Positions 15,434 through 22,459 of a stretch of DNA of 30,120 nt are shown here, one piece after another. The DNA comes from a virus. Made by a program: the position numbers and the translations under genes. The stretch covers positions 1-30,120 of the IMG/VR virus record IMGVR_UViG_3300032289_001724. One strand, 5' to 3'. Every line of letters begins with the position of its first letter. The stretch's first letter is position 1. The notes under the pieces are model-generated. The model saw nothing but the letters and a program-made list of their open reading frames with translations. It did not search any database and was not told the origin of the DNA.

Positions 15434-17143
15434 ATGGCAGAAGCAATTTTATCTCCTGGTGTATTCCAAAATGAATCAGACCAATCGCTGGTTCAAAGAG
15501 GCATTGTAGGTTCAGCAACAGCTATTGTTGGTCCAACTGTGTTGGGTCAACCATACATTCCTACCTATGTTACTTCATATAGCGAATACGTAGCAAAATT
15601 CGGAGAAACGTTTAAAAGTGGTAGTTATTACTACGAATATCTTACATCATTAGCCGCTAAAGATTTCTTCCAAAACGGTGGTCAAACATTATTAGTTACT
15701 AGAATTATCAGTGGTTCAGCTAATTACGGTTTATATGCAAGTTCATCTGTAGGTGATTACGCAGCTTCCGCTAATTCATTTGTACTTGAAACATTAGCTT
15801 GGGGTAACCAAATGAATAGTGCAGGTGGTACTGAAGTTAGTGGTGCTTTACCAAACGGAACTATAGCTAATGTTCGTTGGGAAATTATCAATGTAAACAC
15901 AGGAAGTGGTACCTTTAGTTTAGGTATCCGTGCTGGTAATGATAATAATGCTCAAAAGAATTACTTAGAAACATGGCCTAATTTATCATTAGATCCAATG
16001 TTACCTAACTTTATTTCTCGTGTAATTGGTGACCTAAAACCAGTATACGACGCTACAAATAATGTTATTAACTATACAGGCTCTTATACAAATGCATCTC
16101 AGTTTGTTCGTGTTAAATCTATAACTACTCCACAAGTAGATTCTATTGATAATAATGGTATTTATAAAGCTACTCAATACAGTGGTAGCCTACCAGCATT
16201 AGGAAGTGGATCATTTGGTGGTGCAGTAGCTGCAACAGGTGCTGAACAAAAAATGAATGAAACTATCACAGCTACTAATATTCAAGGATTTGGTAATGAT
16301 GATTATACAGAAGCTTTCCAATTATTAGCAAACCAAGACGAATTTAGATTTAATGTATTATTAGCTCCTGGTTTAACTCTTGATACAACAGGTAACGCAG
16401 TGTCAACTATGATTTCTACTTGTGAAGGTAGAGGTGATGCAATTGCAGTTATTGATACTAAATTATATGGTGCTACTGTAGCAAGTGCTGCTACTGCTGC
16501 TCAAGGTCAATCAAGTAACTATGCAGCTACTTACTATCCTTGGATTCAATTATATTCAAGTGGAACTGGTAAGGCAGTTTGGGCTCCACCTTCAACTGTA
16601 ATGGGTGGTGTATTTGCATTCAACGACCAAGTTGGTGCTGAATGGTTTGCTCCTGCAGGTTTAAACCGTGGTGGTGTTCCTTCAGTATTACGTGCTGAAA
16701 GAAAATTATCTCAAGCAAATCGTGATACATTATACGAAGCAAATGTTAATCCATTAGCTACATTCCCTGGTGAAGGTGTTGTAGTATTTGGTCAGAAAAC
16801 ATTGCAGAAAAAACAAACAGCACTTGATCGTGTAAATGTTCGTCGTTTGTTGATTGCATTGAAAAATTATATAGGTCAAGTAGGTAATAACTTGGTATTT
16901 GAACAAAATACAAATGTAACTCGTAACAGATTCTTATCTCAAGTTAATCCATATCTTGAATCAGTAGTACAACGTCAAGGTTTATATGCTTACAAGGTAG
17001 TAATGGATGATACCAATAATACACCTGATGTAATCGATAGAAACCAATTAGTAGGTCAGATCTATATCCAACCAACTAAGACTGCTGAATTCATTATCTT
17101 GAATTTTAACGTACAACCAACTGGAGCTTCATTCCCTGCATAG
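15434..17143 (+). CDS. Contractile tail sheath protein (T4 gp18-like)
   Basis: This gene encodes 569 residues and forms the contractile outer tail layer. Family features are as follows. The N-terminal arm MAEAILSPGVFQNESDQSL is followed by the first beta domain (IVGSATAIVGPTVLGQPYIP, YVAKFG) and AAKDFFQNGGQTLLVTRI. The variable middle comes next, then the conserved C-terminal domain. In that domain are VVFGQKTLQKK, ALDRVNVRRLLIALKNYIGQ and QNTNVTRNRFLSQVNPYLES, and finally VIDRNQLVGQIYIQPTKTAE before a last beta strand that links neighbouring subunits. Length is somewhat shorter than T4 gp18. The start ATG 15434 gives the canonical N-terminus. It is directly followed by the tube gene, the usual myovirus order. 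Its stop codon (TAG) lies inside a hairpin. Confidence 0.95.
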   Translation: MAEAILSPGVFQNESDQSLVQRGIVGSATAIVGPTVLGQPYIPTYVTSYSEYVAKFGETFKSGSYYYEYLTSLAAKDFFQNGGQTLLVTRIISGSANYGLYASSSVGDYAASANSFVLETLAWGNQMNSAGGTEVSGALPNGTIANVRWEIINVNTGSGTFSLGIRAGNDNNAQKNYLETWPNLSLDPMLPNFISRVIGDLKPVYDATNNVINYTGSYTNASQFVRVKSITTPQVDSIDNNGIYKATQYSGSLPALGSGSFGGAVAATGAEQKMNETITATNIQGFGNDDYTEAFQLLANQDEFRFNVLLAPGLTLDTTGNAVSTMISTCEGRGDAIAVIDTKLYGATVASAATAAQGQSSNYAATYYPWIQLYSSGTGKAVWAPPSTVMGGVFAFNDQVGAEWFAPAGLNRGGVPSVLRAERKLSQANRDTLYEANVNPLATFPGEGVVVFGQKTLQKKQTALDRVNVRRLLIALKNYIGQVGNNLVFEQNTNVTRNRFLSQVNPYLESVVQRQGLYAYKVVMDDTNNTPDVIDRNQLVGQIYIQPTKTAEFIILNFNVQPTGASFPA

Positions 17144-17154
17144 GGAATGTAGCT
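17126..17154 (+). terminator. Hairpin at the end of the sheath gene, no U-tract
   Basis: CATTCCCT (17130-17137) pairs with AGGGAATG (17142-17149) around the loop GCAT. The stem extends by AGCT/AGCT beyond one T-T mismatch. The sheath stop TAG (17141-17143) lies in the hairpin. No T-run follows, so it is probably not an efficient intrinsic terminator. It could act as a partial terminator or an RNA end protector. A candidate promoter starts 10 nt later. Confidence 0.45.
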
Positions 17155-17158
17155 ACTA

Positions 17159-17166
17159 ATATTTAT
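17159..17166 (+). promoter_or_regulatory. Candidate late promoter element (ATATTTAT) of the tube gene
   Basis: The core ends 25 nt before the tube ATG at 17192. The flank TTATTAATA equals that of the copy at 5619. Confidence 0.45.
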
Positions 17167-17191
17167 TAATAGCAAATAAACACAACATAAA

Positions 17192-17677
17192 ATGGCAGTA
17201 TTAGACGCTAACGAAATCATGTTTACCGCTTTTGAACCTAAGGTTCAGAATAGGTTCATCATGTACATAGATGGTATCCCGGCTTATTTGATTAAGGCTG
17301 CATCTGCACCTGGATTCGAAGCTGGTGAAATTATATTAGACCACATTAACGTTTACCGTAAAGTAAAAGGTAAAGTTAGATGGAATGATATGACATTAAG
17401 CTTATACGATCCTGTAACCCCATCTGGTGCACAAGCAGTAATGGAGTGGGCTCGTTTAGCACACGAATCAGTAACTGGTCGTGATGGATATTCAGATTTC
17501 TATAAGAAAGACTTAACATTAGATATTTTAGGACCAGTGGGTGATGTTGTTGGTGAGTGGATTATAAAAGGTGCTTATTGTAAAACAGCTACATTCGGTG
17601 AATACGATTGGGCAAACGAAGCAGCAATTAATCTTTCAGTAACAATCGCGATGGATTATTGTGTACTCAACTTCTAA
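17192..17677 (+). CDS. Tail tube protein (T4 gp19-like)
   Basis: This gene encodes 161 residues, the size typical of T4 gp19-type tube proteins, which stack as rings to form the inner tail tube. Characteristic elements are the N-terminal NRFIMYIDGIPAYLIKAASA and the loop GEIILDHINVYRKVKGKVRW. These are followed by MTLSLYDPVTPSGAQAVMEW, then LTLDILGPVGDVVGEWIIKG and a closing amphipathic strand (INLSVTIAMDYCVLNF). It lies directly after the sheath gene, as in most contractile-tailed phages. It has its own candidate promoter and is followed by a strong terminator, so it can be transcribed alone at high level. Confidence 0.95.
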   Translation: MAVLDANEIMFTAFEPKVQNRFIMYIDGIPAYLIKAASAPGFEAGEIILDHINVYRKVKGKVRWNDMTLSLYDPVTPSGAQAVMEWARLAHESVTGRDGYSDFYKKDLTLDILGPVGDVVGEWIIKGAYCKTATFGEYDWANEAAINLSVTIAMDYCVLNF

Positions 17678-17702
17678 AAAATCCTTCATATTTTTTTCCT
17701 TT

Positions 17703-17730
17703 GGTGTCTGCTTTTGCAGACACCTTTTTT
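17703..17730 (+). terminator. Rho-independent terminator after the tube gene
   Basis: There is a perfect 9-bp stem, GGTGTCTGC (17703-17711) with GCAGACACC (17716-17724). The loop is TTTT, followed by TTTTTT (17725-17730). It ends 6 nt before the next candidate promoter element. Confidence 0.92.
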
Positions 17731-17736
17731 CTGCAT

Positions 17737-17744
17737 ATATTTAT
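17737..17744 (+). promoter_or_regulatory. Candidate late promoter element (ATATTTAT) of the chaperone gene
   Basis: The core ends 22 nt before the ATG at 17767 and directly follows the terminator. Its position after a strong terminator is good circumstantial support that it starts transcription. Confidence 0.5.
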
Positions 17745-17766
17745 ATATACACAAATAAAATAGTTT

Positions 17767-18510
17767 ATGGCAGAATTAAAAATCCCAACAGAAACAGTTA
17801 CATTGCCCTCAAAAGGTTTATTGTATCCTGAGACATCACCACTAGCTAAAGGTGAAATTGAAATGAAGTATATGACAGCAAAGGAAGAAGATATTCTTAC
17901 CAATGCTAATTATCTTAGAAATGGAACAGTAATTGATAAATTACTTCAATCACTAATTGTTACACCAATTAATTACAATGAATTATTAATTGGCGATAAG
18001 AATGCAATATTAATTGCAGCTCGTATTTTAGGTTATGGTAAGGATTATCAATTTAGATACAATAATAGAGAATATACAGCTGATTTATCTACATTAGAAG
18101 ATAAAATAGTAGATACATCATTATTTAAACGTGGATTAAATGAATTTTCATTTTCACTCCCACATTCAGGAAATAGTGTTACTTTTAAACTGTTAACACA
18201 TGGTGACGAACAAAAAATTGATGCTGAAATTAAGGGAATGCAAAAAATCAACCCAAATGTTACAGCAGATGTTACTACACGTTTGAAACACATGATTACA
18301 TCTATTGAAGGAAAACGTGATCAAAAGGATATTCGTGATTTTGTTGATAATTATCTTATTGCCAAAGACGCTAGAGCATTACGTGAATTCTACAATAAAA
18401 TATCCCCAGATATCAATTTAACCTATATTCCACAGGATGAAGACTATACAGGGGAGGGTATAGCGATACCACTATCTCTTGACTTTTTTTGGCCTGACGC
18501 CGGAGTATAG
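17767..18510 (+). CDS. T4 gp26-like baseplate hub assembly / tail-assembly chaperone
   Basis: This gene encodes 247 residues. The N-terminus (LKIPTETVTLPSKGLLYPET, then IEMKYMTAKEEDILTNANYL) and the following VIDKLLQSLI and LLIGDKNAILIAARILGYG are typical of T4 gp26-type baseplate proteins of myoviruses. A beta region (FSFSLPHSGNSVTFKLLT) and a helical C-terminal part follow. It lies between tube and tape measure, which is where tail-assembly chaperones (the G/GT position of lambda) are encoded. Near its end is a run of seven T (18484-18490), after which a second frame stays open for 90 codons. This frame probably stops six codons past the slip site, while a minority of ribosomes would make a longer product. 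It probably acts during tape-measure and tail assembly. Confidence 0.8.
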   Translation: MAELKIPTETVTLPSKGLLYPETSPLAKGEIEMKYMTAKEEDILTNANYLRNGTVIDKLLQSLIVTPINYNELLIGDKNAILIAARILGYGKDYQFRYNNREYTADLSTLEDKIVDTSLFKRGLNEFSFSLPHSGNSVTFKLLTHGDEQKIDAEIKGMQKINPNVTADVTTRLKHMITSIEGKRDQKDIRDFVDNYLIAKDARALREFYNKISPDINLTYIPQDEDYTGEGIAIPLSLDFFWPDAGV

Positions 18511-18763
18511 ATTATATGTATTTTCTCAAATTCATGATATCGTGTTTCATGGTAAGGGAGGATACGATTGGGATACTATATACAACATGCCTATTTGGCT
18601 TCGTCGCTTTACATTTGAAAAAATTAAAGAATTTTATGATAAAGAACGCGAAGAAGCAGAAAAGCAACAAAACTTAATGAAAAATAAGTCGGGTAAAGAG
18701 ATATCACGTCCTAACGTGGCTCCTAAACAACCAACATATGTAGCAAAAGCGCCTAAAAAATAG
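18479..18763 (+). CDS. Frameshift extension of the tail-assembly chaperone (C-terminal part)
   Basis: The open frame runs from 18464 to 18763 in the +1 (equivalently -2) frame relative to the upstream gene. It has no ATG near its beginning; the only early start-like codon is TTG at 18479, inside the upstream gene. The unusual part, GLTPEYRLYVFSQIHDIVFH, then YDWDTIYNMPIWLRRFTFEK, then a charged coiled-coil region and a Lys/Pro tail, starts just after the T7 run. I therefore read it as the C-terminal half of a fused product of about 331 residues made by frameshifting, as in gpG-gpGT systems. The alternatives are a TTG-started separate protein, or a sequencing error in the homopolymer. The terminator after it overlaps its stop codon. 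Confidence 0.65.
   Translation: MTFFGLTPEYRLYVFSQIHDIVFHGKGGYDWDTIYNMPIWLRRFTFEKIKEFYDKEREEAEKQQNLMKNKSGKEISRPNVAPKQPTYVAKAPKK
18484..18490 (+). promoter_or_regulatory. Candidate frameshift/slippage site (T7)
   Basis: In the zero frame the codons read GAC TTT TTT TGG. A +1 slip of the Phe tRNA from TTT (18487-18489) to TTT (18488-18490) places the ribosome on GGC, in the frame of the downstream extension. A -2 slip reaches the same frame with one extra Phe. RNA polymerase slippage on the T-run could also do it. The zero frame ends at TAG 18508-18510. Confidence 0.6.
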
Positions 18764-18771
18764 GCGCTTTT
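18745..18771 (+). terminator. Hairpin terminator after the chaperone extension
   Basis: There is an 11-bp perfect stem, AAAAGCGCCTA (18745-18755) with TAGGCGCTTTT (18761-18771), and a loop of five A. The stem includes the stop codon TAG 18761-18763. With A-run on one side and T-run on the other it could stop transcription in both directions. The next candidate promoter overlaps its edge. Confidence 0.85.
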
Positions 18772-18772
18772 A

Positions 18773-18780
18773 ATATTTAT
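18773..18780 (+). promoter_or_regulatory. Candidate late promoter element (ATATTTAT) of the tape-measure gene
   Basis: The core ends 18 nt before the ATG at 18799 and begins one base after the preceding terminator stem. Confidence 0.5.
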
Positions 18781-18798
18781 ATAATGTAACACCATACC

Positions 18799-21700
18799 AT
18801 GGCTACCCCAGAAGAAATAAGAATTCAACAAGAAGGCATACAAAATAGTGAAAAATTACTTGATTTATCTAGTCAGTTAAATAATTCTATAACTGAAAGG
18901 AGAAGATTATTAAAAAATCTTACAGCTGAAGAGCAATTATACTTTGCTACTGTAAAGCAACAACAAAAATTATCTCAAGATATTGCGGCTAATGCTGAAA
19001 AATATTTAGGTTACCAAATTAAATCTAAAGATTTAGCTAAACAAATCAAAGCAGTTGAGGATAATACGGCTAAATCAAAAATTGCTTTTAAAAATATTCA
19101 AAATGATGTAACTAAACAATATCAGGACGCCTTAAAAGCTAATAGTAAATTAATTGAACAAATTGATAAAGAAAATAAATTAAATTTAAAAGCTAACAAT
19201 ACTGTAGATGCAACTAGAACTATATTCCAAGATCTTTTAAAAAGAAGAGAAAGAGGAGAAAGTATTAGCCTTAGAGAATTAGCTATTGCTCGAAGAAGAT
19301 TTAGAGATGCTCAAGAAGAAGTAAAAACCTCAGATCAGTTATTAAAAAATCTTACAGAAAACCAACAAAAACAAGAAAATTTAGCTAAAACAGCTGCTGA
19401 AATAATTAAAAACGGAAAAGAAACTTTAAAAGCTCAAGAAGAAGAAATAAAGTTTTTAAAAGAAAATGAACGAATAAGAAAACGAATAGAAAAATCTACG
19501 GGTTTATTAGGAGCATTTTCTAAATCCTTATCTAAACTTCCAGGTATAGGCCAATATCTCAATGCAGATGAAGCTATTACTGAAATGGAAAAATTAGCTG
19601 CTGAAATTGAAGAAGCAGGAGATAAAGCAACGTCATTTAGTAATAGATTAAAAATTGGTTTAAAAGGATTATCAACATTAGCTAAAGGATTTTATGAAAA
19701 TATAAAATCACCTGAAGCTGTTTTTACTTTTATAGTAACAAAAGCTTTAGAAGCTAATAAACAAGTAGTAGAATTAGGCAAATCATTAAATCTCAGTGCA
19801 AGTGCAGCTGAAGATTTAAGACAAGGCTATGCTGATTTTGCAAGAAGTACAGGTGATACTTTTATTAATACTGATAGATTATTAAAAGCTCAAACCGAGC
19901 TATCTCAACAATTAGGAATTGCTGTTAGATTTAGTAATGAAGAATTAGCTACATTTGCTAAATTAACTGAATTAACCGGATTATCATCTCAAGAAGCAGG
20001 AAACCTAGCTAAAGCATCTGCTGCAGCTGGAATGCCTACAGAAAAATATACTGATAGTTTAAGAGAAGCGGCTTTTTATGCTCAACAATCAACAAAAACT
20101 CATTTTAGTAGTAAAGAAATATTACAAGATGTTTCTAAATTAAGTGCTGGAATATTAGTTAAATTCCAAGGTAATCCAAAAGCATTAGGTCAAGCTGTTG
20201 TTGAAGCTAGAAAATTAGGATTAACATTAGATCAAATAGATAAAGTTGGTGAATCACTACTAAATTTTGAGCAATCACTTGAAAATGAATTAAAAGCTGA
20301 ATTAATAACAGGTAAACAACTTAACTTAGAAAGAGCACGAGCTGCTGCTTTATCTGGAGATCAATTAGCTTTAACTAAAGAAATATCATCTCAAGTAGGA
20401 ACATTAGAAGACTTTCAAAACATGAACGTTATCGCTCAGAAATCATTAGCAGATGCTTTTGGTTTGAGTAGAGAAGAAATGTCTGAAATGTTAATGAAAC
20501 AAGAAGCCATAAACAAATATGGAGATGAAGCAGCTAAACTAAATAAAGAACAATTAGAAGACATGAAGAGGCAAGGACTATCAGCCTCCGAATATCTTAA
20601 AAAACAAGAACAACAAAGAGCAGCCCAAGATAAGTTCCAGGATGCTATGATTAAATTACAAGATATAATTGGTAATTTAGTAGCAGGTCCTGTAGGACAA
20701 TTATTAGACGCTTTAGCTGATATTGTAGGTACAGCAGTAAATATTTTAAGTATATTTAGTCCTCTATTTAGTGTAATTTCAGGTATAGCAGAATTAATAT
20801 CTGATATAGCTAGTTCAACTACAGGTAAGTGGGTTATAGGATTAATAGCTACTGCTGTGTTGTTACCTAAAATAGCTAGCGGGTTTGGAGGAATATATAC
20901 TAGTTTAACTTCTATAGTTAAATCTATTCCTTCTTTAGGTAAATCCCTTAAATCAGCTTTTTCAGTAGATGGAGTTAAAAAATACTTTAGTAGTATAAAA
21001 GAAGGATTTGCAGGAACAAAATCATTAACTGGAGGAGTAACAGATAAAGCAAAAGAAACAATTACTTCAAGTAGAGGTATTACTTTAACTAAAAAAGTAA
21101 CAGATAAAGTAAAAGAAACAGCAACAGATAAAGCTGGAGATTTAGCAGATAAAGTAACAGGAAAAGCAGATGAAGTAACATCAAAAACAAAAGGCGAAGG
21201 TGTAGGTGGATTCTTAAAAGGAATAAAAATGAATGATGTATTAAAAGGAGCAGCTGCTATTCTAATACTATCAGGAGCTTTATTTATAGCAGCAAAAGCA
21301 TTCCAAGAATTTGCTGAAGTAGAATGGGAAAGTATTGCAAAAGGAGGTGTTGCTTTAGTAGGTTTAGCAGGAGTTGCTTTCTTATTAGGTAAAATGACAG
21401 GACCTATACTTAAAGGAGCAATTGCTATAGGAATATTAGGAGCTGCTTTAATACCATTAGGATATGCTTTAAAATTAGCCGCTCCTGGTATAGAAGCTTT
21501 TGGTAATGCTATTAAATCTGCTTTTGAAGGAATAGGAACAATAATTACTGCTGCTGCTACTGGTATAGCTACTATATTTAGTTCATTACAAGGAGTAGAT
21601 GTAACAAAATTATTAGCAATAGGTCCTGCACTTATAGGTATAGGAGTTGGTTTAGCATCACTTGGAGCAGGTGGGGTAATAGGTGCTATTGGTGCTTTCT

Positions 21701-22116
21701 TAGGAGGTGATCCTATTGAAAAATTACAAGGTTTAGCAGCAGCTGGTGATGGTTTAACAAAAACAGCAACAGCACTACAATCAATAGCAGGAGCTTTAAT
21801 TGGAGTATCAGCAGCACTTGCCACAATTGATACATCTAAATTAGAAGCATTAGATGAATTTTCAAATAATCAATCTTCTAATTCTGTTGTTAGTGGAATT
21901 ACAGGTCTTATTACAGCTCCTATTAAAGCTATTGGTGATGTTATTAATGGAGGTAAAGAAGAAATAAATACTGGTATTGATCTTACACCAATGATAGCAG
22001 CAATTAATGAAGTTAAAGCATCTATTGATAAATTATATAGTAAAGATACATCTATCAACATGGATGGTAAAAAAGTAGGTAGTACATTAGTGCAAGGCTC
22101 ATATAAAGTAGCATAA
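18799..22116 (+). CDS. Tail tape measure protein
   Basis: This gene encodes 1105 residues. The first ~260 are coiled coil (QLNNSITERRRLLKNLTAEE; long Lys/Glu/Gln helices). The central part is helical and polar. The C-terminal third carries hydrophobic segments at about 676-695 (WVIGLIATAVLL), 814-835 (AAAILILSGALFIAA), 848-892 and 913-970, mostly Gly/Ala-rich. A Lys/Asp/Thr repeat region (VTDKVKETATDKAGDLADKV) lies near 750-797. Coiled coil plus membrane-active segments is the usual tape-measure layout; the hydrophobic parts are thought to help DNA cross the inner membrane. By the common rule of about 0.15 nm per residue the tail would be near 165 nm. It is the largest gene here, right after the chaperone gene, as expected. 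Confidence 0.9.
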   Translation: MATPEEIRIQQEGIQNSEKLLDLSSQLNNSITERRRLLKNLTAEEQLYFATVKQQQKLSQDIAANAEKYLGYQIKSKDLAKQIKAVEDNTAKSKIAFKNIQNDVTKQYQDALKANSKLIEQIDKENKLNLKANNTVDATRTIFQDLLKRRERGESISLRELAIARRRFRDAQEEVKTSDQLLKNLTENQQKQENLAKTAAEIIKNGKETLKAQEEEIKFLKENERIRKRIEKSTGLLGAFSKSLSKLPGIGQYLNADEAITEMEKLAAEIEEAGDKATSFSNRLKIGLKGLSTLAKGFYENIKSPEAVFTFIVTKALEANKQVVELGKSLNLSASAAEDLRQGYADFARSTGDTFINTDRLLKAQTELSQQLGIAVRFSNEELATFAKLTELTGLSSQEAGNLAKASAAAGMPTEKYTDSLREAAFYAQQSTKTHFSSKEILQDVSKLSAGILVKFQGNPKALGQAVVEARKLGLTLDQIDKVGESLLNFEQSLENELKAELITGKQLNLERARAAALSGDQLALTKEISSQVGTLEDFQNMNVIAQKSLADAFGLSREEMSEMLMKQEAINKYGDEAAKLNKEQLEDMKRQGLSASEYLKKQEQQRAAQDKFQDAMIKLQDIIGNLVAGPVGQLLDALADIVGTAVNILSIFSPLFSVISGIAELISDIASSTTGKWVIGLIATAVLLPKIASGFGGIYTSLTSIVKSIPSLGKSLKSAFSVDGVKKYFSSIKEGFAGTKSLTGGVTDKAKETITSSRGITLTKKVTDKVKETATDKAGDLADKVTGKADEVTSKTKGEGVGGFLKGIKMNDVLKGAAAILILSGALFIAAKAFQEFAEVEWESIAKGGVALVGLAGVAFLLGKMTGPILKGAIAIGILGAALIPLGYALKLAAPGIEAFGNAIKSAFEGIGTIITAAATGIATIFSSLQGVDVTKLLAIGPALIGIGVGLASLGAGGVIGAIGAFLGGDPIEKLQGLAAAGDGLTKTATALQSIAGALIGVSAALATIDTSKLEALDEFSNNQSSNSVVSGITGLITAPIKAIGDVINGGKEEINTGIDLTPMIAAINEVKASIDKLYSKDTSINMDGKKVGSTLVQGSYKVA

Positions 22117-22123
22117 TATTTTA

Positions 22124-22131
22124 ATATTTAT
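22124..22131 (+). promoter_or_regulatory. Candidate late promoter element (ATATTTAT) of the baseplate operon
   Basis: The core ends 15 nt before the ATG at 22147. It appears to head a run of five baseplate-region genes through 28747 with no further copy of the motif in between. Confidence 0.45.
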
Positions 22132-22146
22132 ATCAAACAATAAACC

Positions 22147-22449
22147 ATGGCATTATTAAACAAATTAAAAGACAGCAATCTAGGTTTAGGTGGTAACAAA
22201 CCAGCACAATTTGGGGTTGACCCAGTTCCTCCAGGATCTCTTCATGATCTATATTCAGTTAATGGTAATCCTAATGTAACATGGAGAACTAGTAATGGTA
22301 ATTTAGGAGTAAAACCTCAACCATCTAATTTAGATGAATTAGATTCAATTGCACCAAATCTTAAACCAGTAGGAGTTGTATCACAAATATACAAATCTAG
22401 ATCTGGTCGTCAATATAAAGATTTAGGACCAACAGAGGGACGCTACTAA
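22147..22449 (+). CDS. Small baseplate-region protein, unknown
   Basis: This gene encodes 100 residues, rich in Gly, Pro, Asn and Ser and probably extended in structure (LGLGGNKPAQFGVDPVPPGS; VGVVSQIYKSRSGRQYKDLG). No transmembrane segment or cysteine is present. The first residues MALLNKLKDSNLGLGG recall MALLDLKTNLKSLKYG at the start of the following protein. This may reflect a common docking peptide or duplication. It lies between the tape measure and the large baseplate protein, 10 nt before the latter. A small baseplate or hub subunit is the most likely role, from context only. Confidence 0.7.
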   Translation: MALLNKLKDSNLGLGGNKPAQFGVDPVPPGSLHDLYSVNGNPNVTWRTSNGNLGVKPQPSNLDELDSIAPNLKPVGVVSQIYKSRSGRQYKDLGPTEGRY

Positions 22450-22459
22450 TATAACATAA

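Noticed and set aside
17667-17903. Minus-strand open frame across the tube terminator
   Set aside because: It spans a clear plus-strand terminator and the start of the chaperone gene, and its sequence is low-complexity with no supporting signals.
20436-21824. Minus-strand open frame of 462 codons opposite the tape-measure gene
   Set aside because: It is a Pro/Ala/Ile-rich shadow of the Ala/Gly-rich sense codons, with no independent promoter-like or domain signal.
313-22131. T4-type late promoters (TATAAATA) on the coding strand
   Set aside because: The recurring motif reads ATATTTAT on the coding strand. The reverse complement resembles the T4 box, but no gene is transcribed leftward, so a minus-strand promoter reading makes no sense here.
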